This document shows, one piece after another, positions 1-9,200 of a DNA stretch of 59,658 bases (position 1 is the first letter of the stretch; each line of letters begins with the position of its first letter). Made by a program: the position numbers and the translations under genes. Where the stretch lies: NCBI GenBank assembly GCA_902541315.1, contig CACBQF010000002.1, forward strand, positions 89,987-149,644, in the 5' to 3' direction. This DNA comes from an uncultured Pelagibacteraceae bacterium (GTDB lineage Bacteria; Pseudomonadota; Alphaproteobacteria; Pelagibacterales; Pelagibacteraceae). The notes below the pieces were generated by a model that was not told the origin of the DNA, did no database searches, and saw nothing but the letters and a program-made list of their open reading frames with translations.

Positions 1-219
1 ATTGTAAATTACCTCTAAATTACCTTTTGCATTTTTGAAATCTTCATCAGGTTTACCTAATTCCATCTTAAGTTCGCTTAAAGATTTTCCTATAAATTCA
101 CTTAATTTTTCGTTTTCTTTTTGAACTATGTCGTCTGTTTTTTCTTTAACAGTTTGACACCCTGTCAGTAAATTAACAAATATAATTGTTATTAAAAAAA
201 ATCTTAGTTTATTCATCAT
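1..219 (-). CDS. Small lipoprotein, C-terminus outside the window
   Basis: Reading leftward from ATG at 219 (a second in-frame ATG is at 216) there is an open frame to the window edge, 73 codons without a stop. It begins with a basic residue pair, a hydrophobic stretch and a lipobox (LLTGC, Cys at about residue 21), so export and lipid attachment are likely. The mature part starts with a charged, probably helical stretch, followed by GKSLSELKMELGKPDE. That segment resembles the first repeat-like element of SmpA/OmlA-type small outer-membrane lipoproteins (a motif followed by GxP), but the similarity is weak. It is divergent from the purine permease and the 123-base gap must hold both promoters. 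Function unknown. Confidence 0.7.
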   Translation of the reverse strand, partial: MMNKLRFFLITIIFVNLLTGCQTVKEKTDDIVQKENEKLSEFIGKSLSELKMELGKPDEDFKNAKGNLEVIYN

Positions 220-342
220 TATAAGTTACCAACATAATTATGGCATAAATATAAACTTCTTAGTTGAATTTTGTGAATAAAGCATATTAATAAAGAGTAT
301 TTTTAAACAGAATCAAATAATTGTCATTCATGAGGAGGATTT
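220..342. other. Divergent intergenic region, lipoprotein / purine permease
   Basis: This AT-rich gap must carry promoters for both flanking genes. A TTGAAT box near 264 and TATTAA/TTAATA-like hexamers near 285-292 could serve the permease, but the spacing is not convincing. A strong ribosome binding site (GAGGAGG, 332-338) ends the region. I looked for a purine riboswitch, expected by analogy with other purine permeases, and saw neither its conserved loops nor a three-way junction. Confidence 0.4.
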
Positions 343-1653
343 ATGCTTGATAAATATTTCAATTATAAAAAACACAAAACTAATTTTAAAACAGAGGTAA
401 TCGCTGGTACTACAACGTTTTTAACCATGGCTTACATCATGTTTTTAAATCCATTTATTTTGTCGGGAGAGTTTGCCGGACCCGAAAAAGGTTTCTTTGA
501 TTTCGGCGCAGTTTATACAGCAACTATTTTAGCGACTGCATTAGCGTGCTTTATTATGGCGTTCTATGGAAAAACATGGCCAATAGGATTGGCGCCAGGA
601 ATGGGAATCAATGCTTTCGTTGCATTTGGAGTTTGTGCTGGAATGGGTTATACGCCGCAGCAAGCTCTAGGTGCTGTATTAGTAGCAGGTGTATTGTTTT
701 TAATAATATCATTAACCCCTTTAAGAGCTTGGTTAATAAATTCAATTCCTAGAAGTTTAAAGTTAGGTATAGGTGCTGGAATAGGTTTATTCCTTGCAAT
801 CATCGGCCTTCAAATAATGGAAGTGGTTGTCGACAATCCAGTAACCTTGGTGCAACTAGGTAACTTAGGTGATCCTCTTGTATTATTAGGATGTGCAACT
901 TTTATTGCAATCATAGTTTTAGATAAGATGAATATTAAAGGTAATATCATTATTGGGATCTTAGTTTTTAGTATTATTGCTTGGGTGACAGGCCTTGCAA
1001 AATTTAACGGTATTGCAAGTTCTCCACCGCCGATGACTTATCTTTTTGAATTTGATCTATCTGCCGCTATGACTGCTGGAATGTCTACGGTAATATTTAC
1101 ATTATTATTTATAGACTTCTTTGACACTGCAGGAACATTAACTTCAGTGGCAAATGTTGCTGGAAAGGTTAGCAAAGATGGAAAAGTTCAAGACATAAAT
1201 AAAGCAATGTTATCTGATAGTGTAGGTACTGTTGCAGGAGCTATGATGGGAACTACTACAGTTACTAGTTACGTAGAGTCTGGTGCAGGAGTTAAAGCTG
1301 GTGGAAAAACTGGAATGACATCACTAGTAATTGGTATACTTTTTTTAGCATGTATATTTTTTGCTCCATTAGCAACTAGTTTACCTAAACAAATAGATGG
1401 TGCTGCTTTACTTTTTGTTTCAGTTTTATTTATTAGAAATATAACTGATATTGAATGGAACGATGTTTCAGAGTCTGCCCCGGCTATTCTTGCTATGATA
1501 ACTATGCCTTTAACTTATAGTATAAGCAATGGTATTGCCTTAGCATTTGTGTCGTACGCTTTAATCAAAATATTCACTGGTAAGTTTTCAACTACTTCAC
1601 CAGCTATATGGTTAATAGCAGTTTTAAGTGTTATAAGTTTTGTTGTTGCCTAA
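343..1653 (+). CDS. NCS2-family purine permease (AzgA type)
   Basis: A 436-residue polytopic inner-membrane protein of the nucleobase:cation symporter-2 family, AzgA/GhxP branch, which imports adenine, guanine or hypoxanthine with protons. Seen: the N-terminal TTTFLTMAYIMFLNP motif, the GLAPGMGINAFVAF segment, and the FIDFFDTAGTLTSVA signature near residue 260 that contributes substrate-binding acidic residues. About 12-14 hydrophobic segments and the usual length of 430-450 residues. The start is fixed by a strong GAGGAGG ribosome binding site five bases upstream. It faces a purine phosphoribosyltransferase whose stop lies only 34 bases away, so uptake and phosphoribosylation of purine bases are probably linked. 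The exact base specificity cannot be read from sequence. Confidence 0.93.
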   Translation: MLDKYFNYKKHKTNFKTEVIAGTTTFLTMAYIMFLNPFILSGEFAGPEKGFFDFGAVYTATILATALACFIMAFYGKTWPIGLAPGMGINAFVAFGVCAGMGYTPQQALGAVLVAGVLFLIISLTPLRAWLINSIPRSLKLGIGAGIGLFLAIIGLQIMEVVVDNPVTLVQLGNLGDPLVLLGCATFIAIIVLDKMNIKGNIIIGILVFSIIAWVTGLAKFNGIASSPPPMTYLFEFDLSAAMTAGMSTVIFTLLFIDFFDTAGTLTSVANVAGKVSKDGKVQDINKAMLSDSVGTVAGAMMGTTTVTSYVESGAGVKAGGKTGMTSLVIGILFLACIFFAPLATSLPKQIDGAALLFVSVLFIRNITDIEWNDVSESAPAILAMITMPLTYSISNGIALAFVSYALIKIFTGKFSTTSPAIWLIAVLSVISFVVA

Positions 1654-1662
1654 ACATTTATG

Positions 1663-1692
1663 AAATAGGGCTAGTTTTTACTAGCCCTATTT
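1663..1692. terminator. Bidirectional Rho-independent terminator
   Basis: A perfect 12-bp inverted repeat (arms 1663-1674 and 1681-1692) with a six-base T-rich loop lies between two convergent genes. The stem has a GGGC/GCCC core, is preceded by A-rich and followed by T-rich sequence, so it should terminate both transcripts. The right arm contains the TAG stop codon (1687-1689) of the leftward phosphoribosyltransferase gene. Confidence 0.88.
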
Positions 1693-2208
1693 ATTTTGTT
1701 TTAATATTTCCTCAATTGATAATTCTTCGTAATGTTCAGTAGGCTGGACAATCCATGGATCTGAATTTAGTCTTATAGGACAAAAATCGGGTTCAAAAGT
1801 TGAAGATTTTTTTTTCCATAAACAAGCAGTTTTTACTTCTTTTATATAATCTTTTGTGGGGCCATAATTTTTTAGCCATTCGATGCTTTTGTTTAATGTC
1901 AATCCAGTGTCAGAGAGATCATCAATTAAAAGCACTTTGTTAAAATCTTCATTACTAGCTAAAGAGCTTATTTCTCTTGCAAACATCAATTGGCCTTGTT
2001 GATCCTCCATGCCTTCACCTGAATAACTTTGAATGACAATGTATGCGATAGGTAGTTTTAAAATTCTAGACAAAATATCAATAATTGGAGCTGCTCCTCT
2101 CATAATGCCAACTAATACTGTAGGTTTATATTTTTGATGAATTTGTATTGCTAGTTTTTCAACTATTTTAGTATACTCATTAAAGCTGATAATCAATTTC
2201 TCTGCCAT
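1687..2208 (-). CDS. gpt: Purine phosphoribosyltransferase (xanthine/guanine type)
   Basis: A 173-residue type I phosphoribosyltransferase that transfers PRPP to a purine base (guanine, xanthine or hypoxanthine) for salvage in the cytoplasm. The PRPP-binding signature VLLIDDLSDTG is in the middle and an acidic C-terminal part carries the expected WIVQPTEHYEEL region. I place the start at ATG 2208 (MAEKLI); an in-frame ATG at 2223 would add five residues, and neither has a clear ribosome binding site. It is divergent from the DUF1330 gene and converges on a purine permease, which supports purine salvage. Gpt versus Hpt specificity is unresolved. Its stop codon sits in the stem of the shared terminator. 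Confidence 0.85.
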   Translation of the reverse strand: MAEKLIISFNEYTKIVEKLAIQIHQKYKPTVLVGIMRGAAPIIDILSRILKLPIAYIVIQSYSGEGMEDQQGQLMFAREISSLASNEDFNKVLLIDDLSDTGLTLNKSIEWLKNYGPTKDYIKEVKTACLWKKKSSTFEPDFCPIRLNSDPWIVQPTEHYEELSIEEILKQNK

Positions 2209-2251
2209 GAAATTTATTATCATAATTGAAATTATTTAAAAAGGAGAAATC

Positions 2252-2548
2252 ATGAAAGCATATTGGATAAGTTTATACTTAAAAATAGATAATCAAGAAA
2301 ATTTAAAAAAATATGCAGAGACTGTTACACCAATAATAAAAAGTTATGGTGGTTTGCCTCTTGTTAGAGGAGGAAAACATACAACTTTTGATGGTGATGA
2401 TTTTTTAAGAACAGTGGTTTGGGAATTTCCTAGTTTCGAACAAGCATTAAAGTGTCATGAATCAAAAGAATATAAAGCTGGTTGGGAATTAGCAAGAAAA
2501 ACAACTATCAGACATATGCAAATAGTTGAGGGTTTTAATACTGAATAG
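2252..2548 (+). CDS. DUF1330 family protein
   Basis: A 98-residue protein with a ferredoxin-like alpha+beta dimeric barrel, as in DUF1330 (COG5470). Seen: MKAYWISLYLKI start strand, the KYAETVTPIIKSYGG helix, a conserved Arg-Gly-Gly turn (LVRGGKH), then VVWEFPSFEQALKCHESKEYK, which is typical of the family. No catalytic role is established for these proteins. A good ribosome binding site (AAGGAG, 2241-2246) precedes the ATG. Its 3' end overlaps the convergent glycosylase gene by 14 bases, with no room for a terminator. Confidence 0.8.
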   Translation: MKAYWISLYLKIDNQENLKKYAETVTPIIKSYGGLPLVRGGKHTTFDGDDFLRTVVWEFPSFEQALKCHESKEYKAGWELARKTTIRHMQIVEGFNTE

Positions 2549-3170
2549 GTTCTGGATCAATACTTCTCCATAAATACCATGTTGCTACAGAACAATACGG
2601 TGAAAATTTTTTTTTTAAAAGCATTACAAATTTTTCTGGTGGTAAATATTTTTTTTTATAATTTTTTGAAATTGCTCTTAAAAGGCCAATATCTTGGATA
2701 GGCCAAATATTAGATCTGTTATATGTAAAAAGTAAAATCATTTCTGCTGACCATCTTCCGATTTGTTTTAATTGAGAAAGATAAAGTATTGCCTCTTCAT
2801 CACTCATATTCTTTATTAATTTTGGATTGAAAGATTTATTTAAAGTCTTTTTTGCTAAATTCTTAATGCCATATACCTTTTGGCGGCTCAGACCACAACT
2901 TTTTAATTGAAGTGTAGTTAATTTAGATACTATCTTTGGATTTATTTTATTATTACACTTCTTTTTAAATTTTAAAAAAACAGCGTTTGCAGCAGCAACA
3001 CTAATTTGTTGACCAATAATACTTTTACACAAGGAAAAGAATATATTTCTTCTAGAAGTAAGAATTATTTCTGATGGACTTTGATAGCTTTTAATTAACT
3101 TTGCTAATACTTTATCTTTTTTTGATAGGTAATTTTTTGCTTTTTTCCAATATTTTGGAACTTTAGTCAT
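2535..3170 (-). CDS. DNA-3-methyladenine glycosylase II (AlkA-like)
   Basis: A 211-residue HhH-GPD superfamily base-excision repair enzyme that removes alkylated purines. Seen: KSIIGQQISVAAANAVFLKF in the N-terminal half, a helix-hairpin-helix with LKQIGRWSAEMIL, and the catalytic aspartate in the following IWPIQDIGLL segment. It lacks iron-sulfur cysteines, so it is not MutY or Nth. It is shorter than E. coli AlkA because the N-terminal TBP-like domain is missing; this matches the compact bacterial Mag-like enzymes. The start overlaps the end of the upstream EamA gene by eight bases, suggesting translational coupling. Confidence 0.85.
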   Translation of the reverse strand: MTKVPKYWKKAKNYLSKKDKVLAKLIKSYQSPSEIILTSRRNIFFSLCKSIIGQQISVAAANAVFLKFKKKCNNKINPKIVSKLTTLQLKSCGLSRQKVYGIKNLAKKTLNKSFNPKLIKNMSDEEAILYLSQLKQIGRWSAEMILLFTYNRSNIWPIQDIGLLRAISKNYKKKYLPPEKFVMLLKKKFSPYCSVATWYLWRSIDPEPIQY

Positions 3171-4047
3171 TTATTGTTTTAGAAGTGATTATTTTTTTAT
3201 TATAAATTTCTCTTCTAAAGATAATCAATGTAGATACAATGACTAGTGATGCTCCAAAAAGCGTTTTATATGTGGGCACCTCTCCCCATATGAAGTAACC
3301 AAAGATTATAGCAAACAATAAAGCTAAATATTTTAATGGGGTAACAAGAGAAACTTCAGAATATTTATAAGACTGACCCAGCCATAGATTAGCTACTCCA
3401 CCAAAAATACCAACCAAAGATAAAAATATAAAATCTTTCAAACTTGGCATAACCCATCCTTGTGGAATACTTAAAAAACTTAATAAAGTAATAGATAAAG
3501 AAAAATAAAAAGAAATTAACCATACAGGTTCTGTTGTTGATAATTGTCTTAAAGTAATGGCAACATAAGATAAACCAAGACAAAATATTACTGGGAAAAC
3601 ATAATAAATATTTAATTGGCTTATGCCTGGCTCAGTAATAATTAATATTCCTATGAAACCAATTATTACTGCGAGCCATCTGTAAATCCCAACTTTTTCA
3701 CTTAATAAAAATATTGATAGGATTGTTGTAAATATTGGTGCAGCAAATGAAATACTAACAACGGTTGCTAAAGGTAGTTTTCTTAAAGCTATAAAAATTG
3801 CAACTAAAGCAACAAGGCCCGACATGCAACGTAAAAAATGCAAACCAGCCCTTTTTGTATAATAAAAATTATGAAGTCTATCTTTGGGTATTATGAGGAA
3901 ATAAAATAGGATACCAAAAAATCCTCTAAAAAATAAAACTTGTCCTATTGGATAATCAACCGACCACTTAACAATTATGTCCATTAACGAAAATGCACAA
4001 ACAGACATAAACATGTACAAAAAACCCAATTGATTTTTACTTAGCAT
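3163..4047 (-). CDS. EamA/DMT-family membrane transporter
   Basis: A 294-residue protein with ten hydrophobic segments arranged as two EamA repeats (residues about 7-135 and 150-280), the fold of the drug/metabolite transporter superfamily. Seen: an early GFLYMFMSVCAFSLMDIIVKW helix, a conserved FFRGFFGILFYF second helix, and a short basic C-terminal tail. Such carriers in Pelagibacter are often assigned to amino-acid or metabolite export, but the substrate cannot be inferred here. It is translationally coupled to the downstream DNA glycosylase by an eight-base overlap, without an obvious functional link. Divergent from msrA. Confidence 0.85.
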   Translation of the reverse strand: MLSKNQLGFLYMFMSVCAFSLMDIIVKWSVDYPIGQVLFFRGFFGILFYFLIIPKDRLHNFYYTKRAGLHFLRCMSGLVALVAIFIALRKLPLATVVSISFAAPIFTTILSIFLLSEKVGIYRWLAVIIGFIGILIITEPGISQLNIYYVFPVIFCLGLSYVAITLRQLSTTEPVWLISFYFSLSITLLSFLSIPQGWVMPSLKDFIFLSLVGIFGGVANLWLGQSYKYSEVSLVTPLKYLALLFAIIFGYFIWGEVPTYKTLFGASLVIVSTLIIFRREIYNKKIITSKTIND

Positions 4048-4082
4048 ACGAATAATTTGTAAATTAATTTAAATCTTTATCA

Positions 4083-4526
4083 ATGGAAATAGCAGTTTTA
4101 GCTCTTGGATGTTTTTGGGGACCTGAAATAAAATTCAGTAGAATTGATGGGATAATTAAAACAGAGGTTGGCTATTGTGGAGGCGATAGCAAACAAACTA
4201 CCTATAAAGAAGTTTGCACAGGAAAAACTAATCATGCAGAGGTTGTTAAGCTCGATTTTGATGAAAAAATGATCTCATTCGAAAAAATTTTAAATATATT
4301 TTTTGATATTCATGACCCAACCACATTAAATTCTCAAGGGCCTGATTTTGGAACTCAATATAGGAGTGAAATATTTTATTTAAATGATAATCAAAAAAAA
4401 ATAGCTGAAAAGGTTTTAAATGAAGTTAATCAAAGATTGTCGGGCAGAGTCGTAACAAAAATATCATTACTTAAAAATTATTGTGTTGCTGAGGAATATC
4501 ATCAAAGGTATTTGGAAAAAAGATAA
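4083..4526 (+). CDS. msrA: Peptide-methionine (S)-S-oxide reductase
   Basis: A 147-residue cytoplasmic repair enzyme that reduces methionine S-sulfoxide in proteins and free methionine. The catalytic motif GCFWGPE is at residues 9-15 (Cys10), followed by TEVGYCGG and NHAEVV, and the HDPTTLNSQGPDFGTQYRS block. The C-terminal NYCVAEEYHQRY segment supplies a likely resolving cysteine. It is near the short end for MsrA because it has almost no N-terminal extension. The next gene, sseA, begins directly after its stop codon, so the two sulfur-related enzymes are probably co-transcribed. Confidence 0.95.
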   Translation: MEIAVLALGCFWGPEIKFSRIDGIIKTEVGYCGGDSKQTTYKEVCTGKTNHAEVVKLDFDEKMISFEKILNIFFDIHDPTTLNSQGPDFGTQYRSEIFYLNDNQKKIAEKVLNEVNQRLSGRVVTKISLLKNYCVAEEYHQRYLEKR

Positions 4527-5342
4527 ATGTCTTTAGTAGAGACTGAATGGTTGGACAAGAATCTAGATAATGTAAAAATTATTGATTGTTCATGGCATAT
4601 GCCTTTAACAAAAAGAAATGGTTTTGAGGAATACAAAACCAAGCATATTCCCAACTCCATATTTTTTGATTTAGATTCTAATTCAAACAAAGAAACAAAT
4701 CTTCCCCATATGCTGGTTGATAAACATGAGTGGGAAAAAATTGTTTCAGCCATGGGAATTAAAAATAATGATGAAATAGTAATTTATGACAATTCTGATG
4801 TAATAAGTTCGTGTCGATGTTGGTATAATTTTATTTATTTTGGACATGACCCAAAATTAGTTCATATATTAAATGGTGGTTTAAAAAAATGGATCAAAGA
4901 AATAAGAATAACTACCTCTGATTTACCTCAGATAAATACGTCCAAATATAAGAGCCTAGAAAAAAAAGAATTAGTTAAGGATATGAAAATGATAAATCAA
5001 AATATAATTAAACCCATTTTTAAAGTTATAGATGCTAGAAGCAGAGAAAGATTTGATGGAAAAGTTACTGAACCTAGAAAAGGATTGAAGAGTGGTAACA
5101 TTAAAAACTCTTTTTGTATACCATATATCTCTTGTTTAAATGAGGATAAAACTTTTAAAGACGTAGTTGAACTTAAAAAAATTTTTCATTCATGTTTAGA
5201 TAGTACTACCGATAAGAATGTAGTTTTTTCTTGTGGATCTGGAGTTACTGCGTGTGTTTTGGCACTAGCTTATTCCCTAATAAATGATAAATATCTACCT
5301 TGCATTTACGATGGTTCTTGGGCTGAATACGGATTAATTTGA
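4527..5342 (+). CDS. sseA: 3-mercaptopyruvate / thiosulfate sulfurtransferase
   Basis: A 271-residue protein with two rhodanese domains (about 1-135 inactive, 150-271 catalytic). The active-site loop is CGSGVTA with Cys at about 236; this loop is the form usual in 3-mercaptopyruvate sulfurtransferases rather than the CRKGVT type of thiosulfate rhodaneses. The DARSRERFDG segment opens the second domain and the C-terminus ends in the family's YDGSWAEYG. It would transfer sulfane sulfur to thiols or cyanide. The ATG abuts the msrA stop with no gap; the RND adaptor gene follows after four bases. Confidence 0.92.
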   Translation: MSLVETEWLDKNLDNVKIIDCSWHMPLTKRNGFEEYKTKHIPNSIFFDLDSNSNKETNLPHMLVDKHEWEKIVSAMGIKNNDEIVIYDNSDVISSCRCWYNFIYFGHDPKLVHILNGGLKKWIKEIRITTSDLPQINTSKYKSLEKKELVKDMKMINQNIIKPIFKVIDARSRERFDGKVTEPRKGLKSGNIKNSFCIPYISCLNEDKTFKDVVELKKIFHSCLDSTTDKNVVFSCGSGVTACVLALAYSLINDKYLPCIYDGSWAEYGLI

Positions 5343-5346
5343 AAGT

Positions 5347-6216
5347 ATGAAAAGATCTACAAAAACAATTTCTATAATCTTAATATTTTTTCTTATTATT
5401 GCAGCTGTAATTATTTCAAGAACTTTAATAGCCGATCATTTTAAAAAAAAATTTAGTAAGATACCTCCTCCCGGAATAATAGTTACAGAGGTGGTAAACA
5501 AAGAATTTTCAGAAAGAATTGAAACTTTTGGCACCGCAATTTCCAAAAAATCACAAACTTTCAAAATTAAAAAAGACGACCTCCTAGGTGATTTAGAACT
5601 TAAAGATTTTGTAAAAAAAGGAGATAAATTAATAAGGTTAAAGAGTGGAGATATTATTGCGCCATTTAATGGTGTGCTTGGTTACACAGGGCTTACAGAG
5701 GATATTTTAGTCTCGAATAACATATTCATTATTACGCTAGATGATAATTCTGAAATTTACTCAGATATAAAGATTCCTGAAAGTTATTCTGCATCAATAA
5801 AAAAAGGACTTCCAGTAGAAGTGAAATTATCAAGCTACAAAGATAAAGTTTTTTCTGGAGAAGTTGATTTTGTTTCAAGTAGAATAAATGCAGACACACG
5901 AAGTTTATTATCTAGAATTAAAGTGAATAATTCAAACCAAGAATTAATTTCAGGCTCATTGTTGGAGGTTAGTATAAAATTTAACTTAAGAAATTCATTA
6001 AGCGTGCCCGATACCAGCGTGATGATTGAAGGTGATAAATCATATGTTTACAAAATTAATGGCTCAAATATTGCTAATAAAACTGAAGTGAAGACAGGAT
6101 TAAGAAGTAATAGAAATATTGAGATAATCTCTGGACTTGATGAAGGAGAAACTGTTGTAGCTGAGGGCCTTAAAAAAGTTAGACCCAACGGTAAAATCAA
6201 ACCTATTACAAAATAA
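5347..6216 (+). CDS. RND efflux system, periplasmic adaptor subunit
   Basis: A 289-residue membrane fusion protein. One N-terminal transmembrane helix (about residues 7-27) anchors it in the inner membrane. The periplasmic part has a lipoyl-like half motif (KKGDKLIRLKSGDIIAPFNGVLGY), a beta-barrel region and a membrane-proximal domain ending in SGLDEGETVVAEGLKKVRPNG. The alpha-hairpin normally placed between the lipoyl halves is very short, so the protein is smaller than AcrA (about 370-400 residues). The next gene begins immediately after the stop, giving a two-gene pump unit. No outer-membrane TolC partner is in the window, so one encoded elsewhere must serve it if the pump is tripartite. 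Confidence 0.88.
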   Translation: MKRSTKTISIILIFFLIIAAVIISRTLIADHFKKKFSKIPPPGIIVTEVVNKEFSERIETFGTAISKKSQTFKIKKDDLLGDLELKDFVKKGDKLIRLKSGDIIAPFNGVLGYTGLTEDILVSNNIFIITLDDNSEIYSDIKIPESYSASIKKGLPVEVKLSSYKDKVFSGEVDFVSSRINADTRSLLSRIKVNNSNQELISGSLLEVSIKFNLRNSLSVPDTSVMIEGDKSYVYKINGSNIANKTEVKTGLRSNRNIEIISGLDEGETVVAEGLKKVRPNGKIKPITK

Positions 6217-9200
6217 ATGTTTATCACTGAATTAAGTATAAAAAGACCTGCGGTATCATGGGTAATGTCCCTAATACTAATTATTTTTGGATTATTTGTA
6301 TTTTGGAAATTACCAGTTAGAGAACTTCCTGATGGTATTCAACCACCTGTGGTTCAAGTGCAAGTAAATTATAACTCAGCATCAGCGTCAATAATAGATC
6401 AAGAAGTTACTCAAGTTATTGAAGATGTAATAGGGGGTGCTGAAGGAATAAAGAACATAGATTCTAAATCTGAAAATGGCAGGAGCACAATAAATATTGA
6501 GTTTGACACAAGTATAAATTTGGATAACGCTGCAAATGATATTAGAGAAAGAGTTGCAAGAGTTGTTGATAATTTACCCACAGAGTCAGAACCCCCGCAG
6601 ATATTAAAAAGAGCTGCAGGTTTTACAACAACAATGTGGTTATCCTTGTCCTCGTCTACTTGGAGTGATCTTGAATTAGGAGATTATGCGAAAAGATATT
6701 TGGTAGATCAATTTTCAAGTGTAAAAAATGTTGGAAGAATATTAGTTGGTGGTCTAAGAGAATTAAGTATTAGAGTTTGGATAGATCCGATTAAACTGGC
6801 GGCAAATGATTTAACAATAAATGAAGTTGAAGTTGCAATCCGGGGAGAGAATATTAGTCTTCCAGCTGGAACTCTTGAGGCAGATAACATTGATCTAACA
6901 CTTAATTTAGACAAATCTTATAATGATATAGATTCTATTAAACAATTACCGATAAAAAAAACTAATAATAAAGTTATTTTATTATCTGATATTGCAAATA
7001 TTGAATTTGGACCTGTTTCAGAAAAAACTCTTTTCAAAGCTCAAACTAAAGATCAAATAAATTTGAAAACTGTCGGGATTGGTATTTATGCAAGAAGTGG
7101 TGCATCTACAGTTGAGCTTTCAAAGGATATTAAAAAAAAGATAATTGAAGTAAGAAAATCTTTGCCTGAAGAACTAGATTTAAGGGTCTCATTTAATAGA
7201 GCTAATTATGTGGAGGCTGCAATTGAGGAAGTATATAAAACCTTGGTTATAGCTTTTGTTTTGGTTGTTTTAATAATCTATTTATTCTTGGGAAATCTCA
7301 AGGCTGTAGTTGTGCCAGCTATTGCACTTCCGGTAAGCTTAATAGCCTCTTTTTTAGGTCTTTATATTTTTGGTCTATCAATAAATATTTTTGTGCTTTT
7401 AAGTTTTATATTGGCCATAGGCATAATTACAGATGACTCTGTAATCATGACAGACGCGATATATAGAAGAATAGAAAATGGAGAAACACCGCTTGTTGCA
7501 GCCTACAAAGGATCTAAACAAATATCATTTGCAATAATCGCAACAACACTAATTTTGGTTGCTGTGTTCCTTCCGCTAGTATTTATTGAGGGAATTTCTG
7601 GGACATTATTTAGAGAAACTGCAATTGCATTGTCATTTTCAATAGTAATTTCATCTTTTGTAGCATTAACACTGTCACCAATGCTTGCTAGTAAATTCTT
7701 AAATAAAAAAAGCTCAAAGAAAATTTTTATACAAAAATTTGAGAAAGTTTTTTTAAATTTCGCCAAATTTTATAGAGAAACCTTAGATGTTATTGTTCAC
7801 AAAACTAAATTAGTTGGTATTTTTATAGTCTTTATAATTATTTCTTCTATCTTATTATTTAGTTTTTCAAAAAAAGAATTGTTGCCTATGGAAGATCGTG
7901 GTGCTTATTTAATTATAGGAGCTACTGATGAGGGAAGCTCTTTTGAATATACACAAGAACAAGCGCAAAAAGTTGAGGCTAGGTTAATACCACTTTTACA
8001 ATCTGAAGATAGTCCTTACTCAAGATTTATTATGCGAGTACCTGGATTTGGAAACTCAGCAAACTCATTTAATAGTTTTATTATAATTGCTCTTTTAGAT
8101 GATTGGAAAAAAAGAAAAAAAGGACAACAAATAATCTTAAGAGAGGCAATTGGAAAAATTGTTACTCTTCCCCAAGCCCTGGCTTTTCCTATATCACCCC
8201 AATCAATAAGAGTTTCTAATTACAATAAACCAGTGCAAATGGTTATTTATGGTAACAGCTACGAAGAACTCGAGGAAATTCAAACACAAATAATTCAAAA
8301 AATTAGATCTAATAAAAACCTCTCAAGAATTGAATCTGATTACAATAGAAATAAACCAGAGGTAAAATTAATAATAAACAAAAATAAAGCTAAAGATCTA
8401 GGGGTCACCACAAAAGCTATTGGAGAAACTCTAGAAACTCTTTATGGTGGCAAGAGAATTACTACTTTTAATAAATTAGGTAGAGAATATCCAATTATTG
8501 TCCAACAATATTTGTCAGATAGGAGAAATAAAGAGGGAGTTTCAAAGATATTTGTTCGTTCCGATACTACTGGAAAACTAATCTCACTTGCAAATTTAGT
8601 AAGCTTTAAAGAGGAAGGCTCTGCAAAAGAATTATCAAGGTACAATAGACAAAGAGCAGTAACAATATCTGCAAATATTAATGAAGGCTATACATTAATT
8701 GAAGCAATAAGATTTTTTGAAGATGTAATGAAAAATTTAGCCCCAAAAAATCAAATTACTTGGAAAGGAAAATCTGAGGAAATTAAGGAGACGAGTAATG
8801 AATTGTTTATAATATTTATTTTATCTTTACTAACTGCTTATTTGGTAATGGCTGCAACCTTTAATTCTTTTATTCATCCATTTATAATTGTTTTAACTGT
8901 TCCATTAGCAATATTTGGTGGATTAGTTTTCATATTATTTTTAAACAGCTCTGTGAATATTTTTTCTCAAATTGCTCTCATCATTCTTATAGGTATCTCT
9001 ACAAAAAATAGTATTTTAATAGTCGATTATGCCAATCGAATAAGAACTACAGGCAAAAATATTGAGTCAGCAGTAAAAGAGGCATGCTCAGTAAGGTTTA
9101 GACCAATCATCATGACATCTTTAAGTACTATGATTGCAATGATGCCACTAGTTATAGGAAATATTGGACCGGGTGCTGGTGAAGGTTCAAGATTGGCTGT

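Noticed and set aside
220-342. Possible purine riboswitch ahead of the purine permease
   Set aside because: The conserved J1/2, J2/3 and loop sequences are absent and there is too little room for a three-helix junction before the ribosome binding site.
546-752. Small open frames in other frames inside real genes (for example 546-752, 6708-6914, 47257-47529)
   Set aside because: They lie within well-identified genes, have no family motifs or ribosome binding sites, and are expected by chance, especially opposite conserved AT-rich genes.
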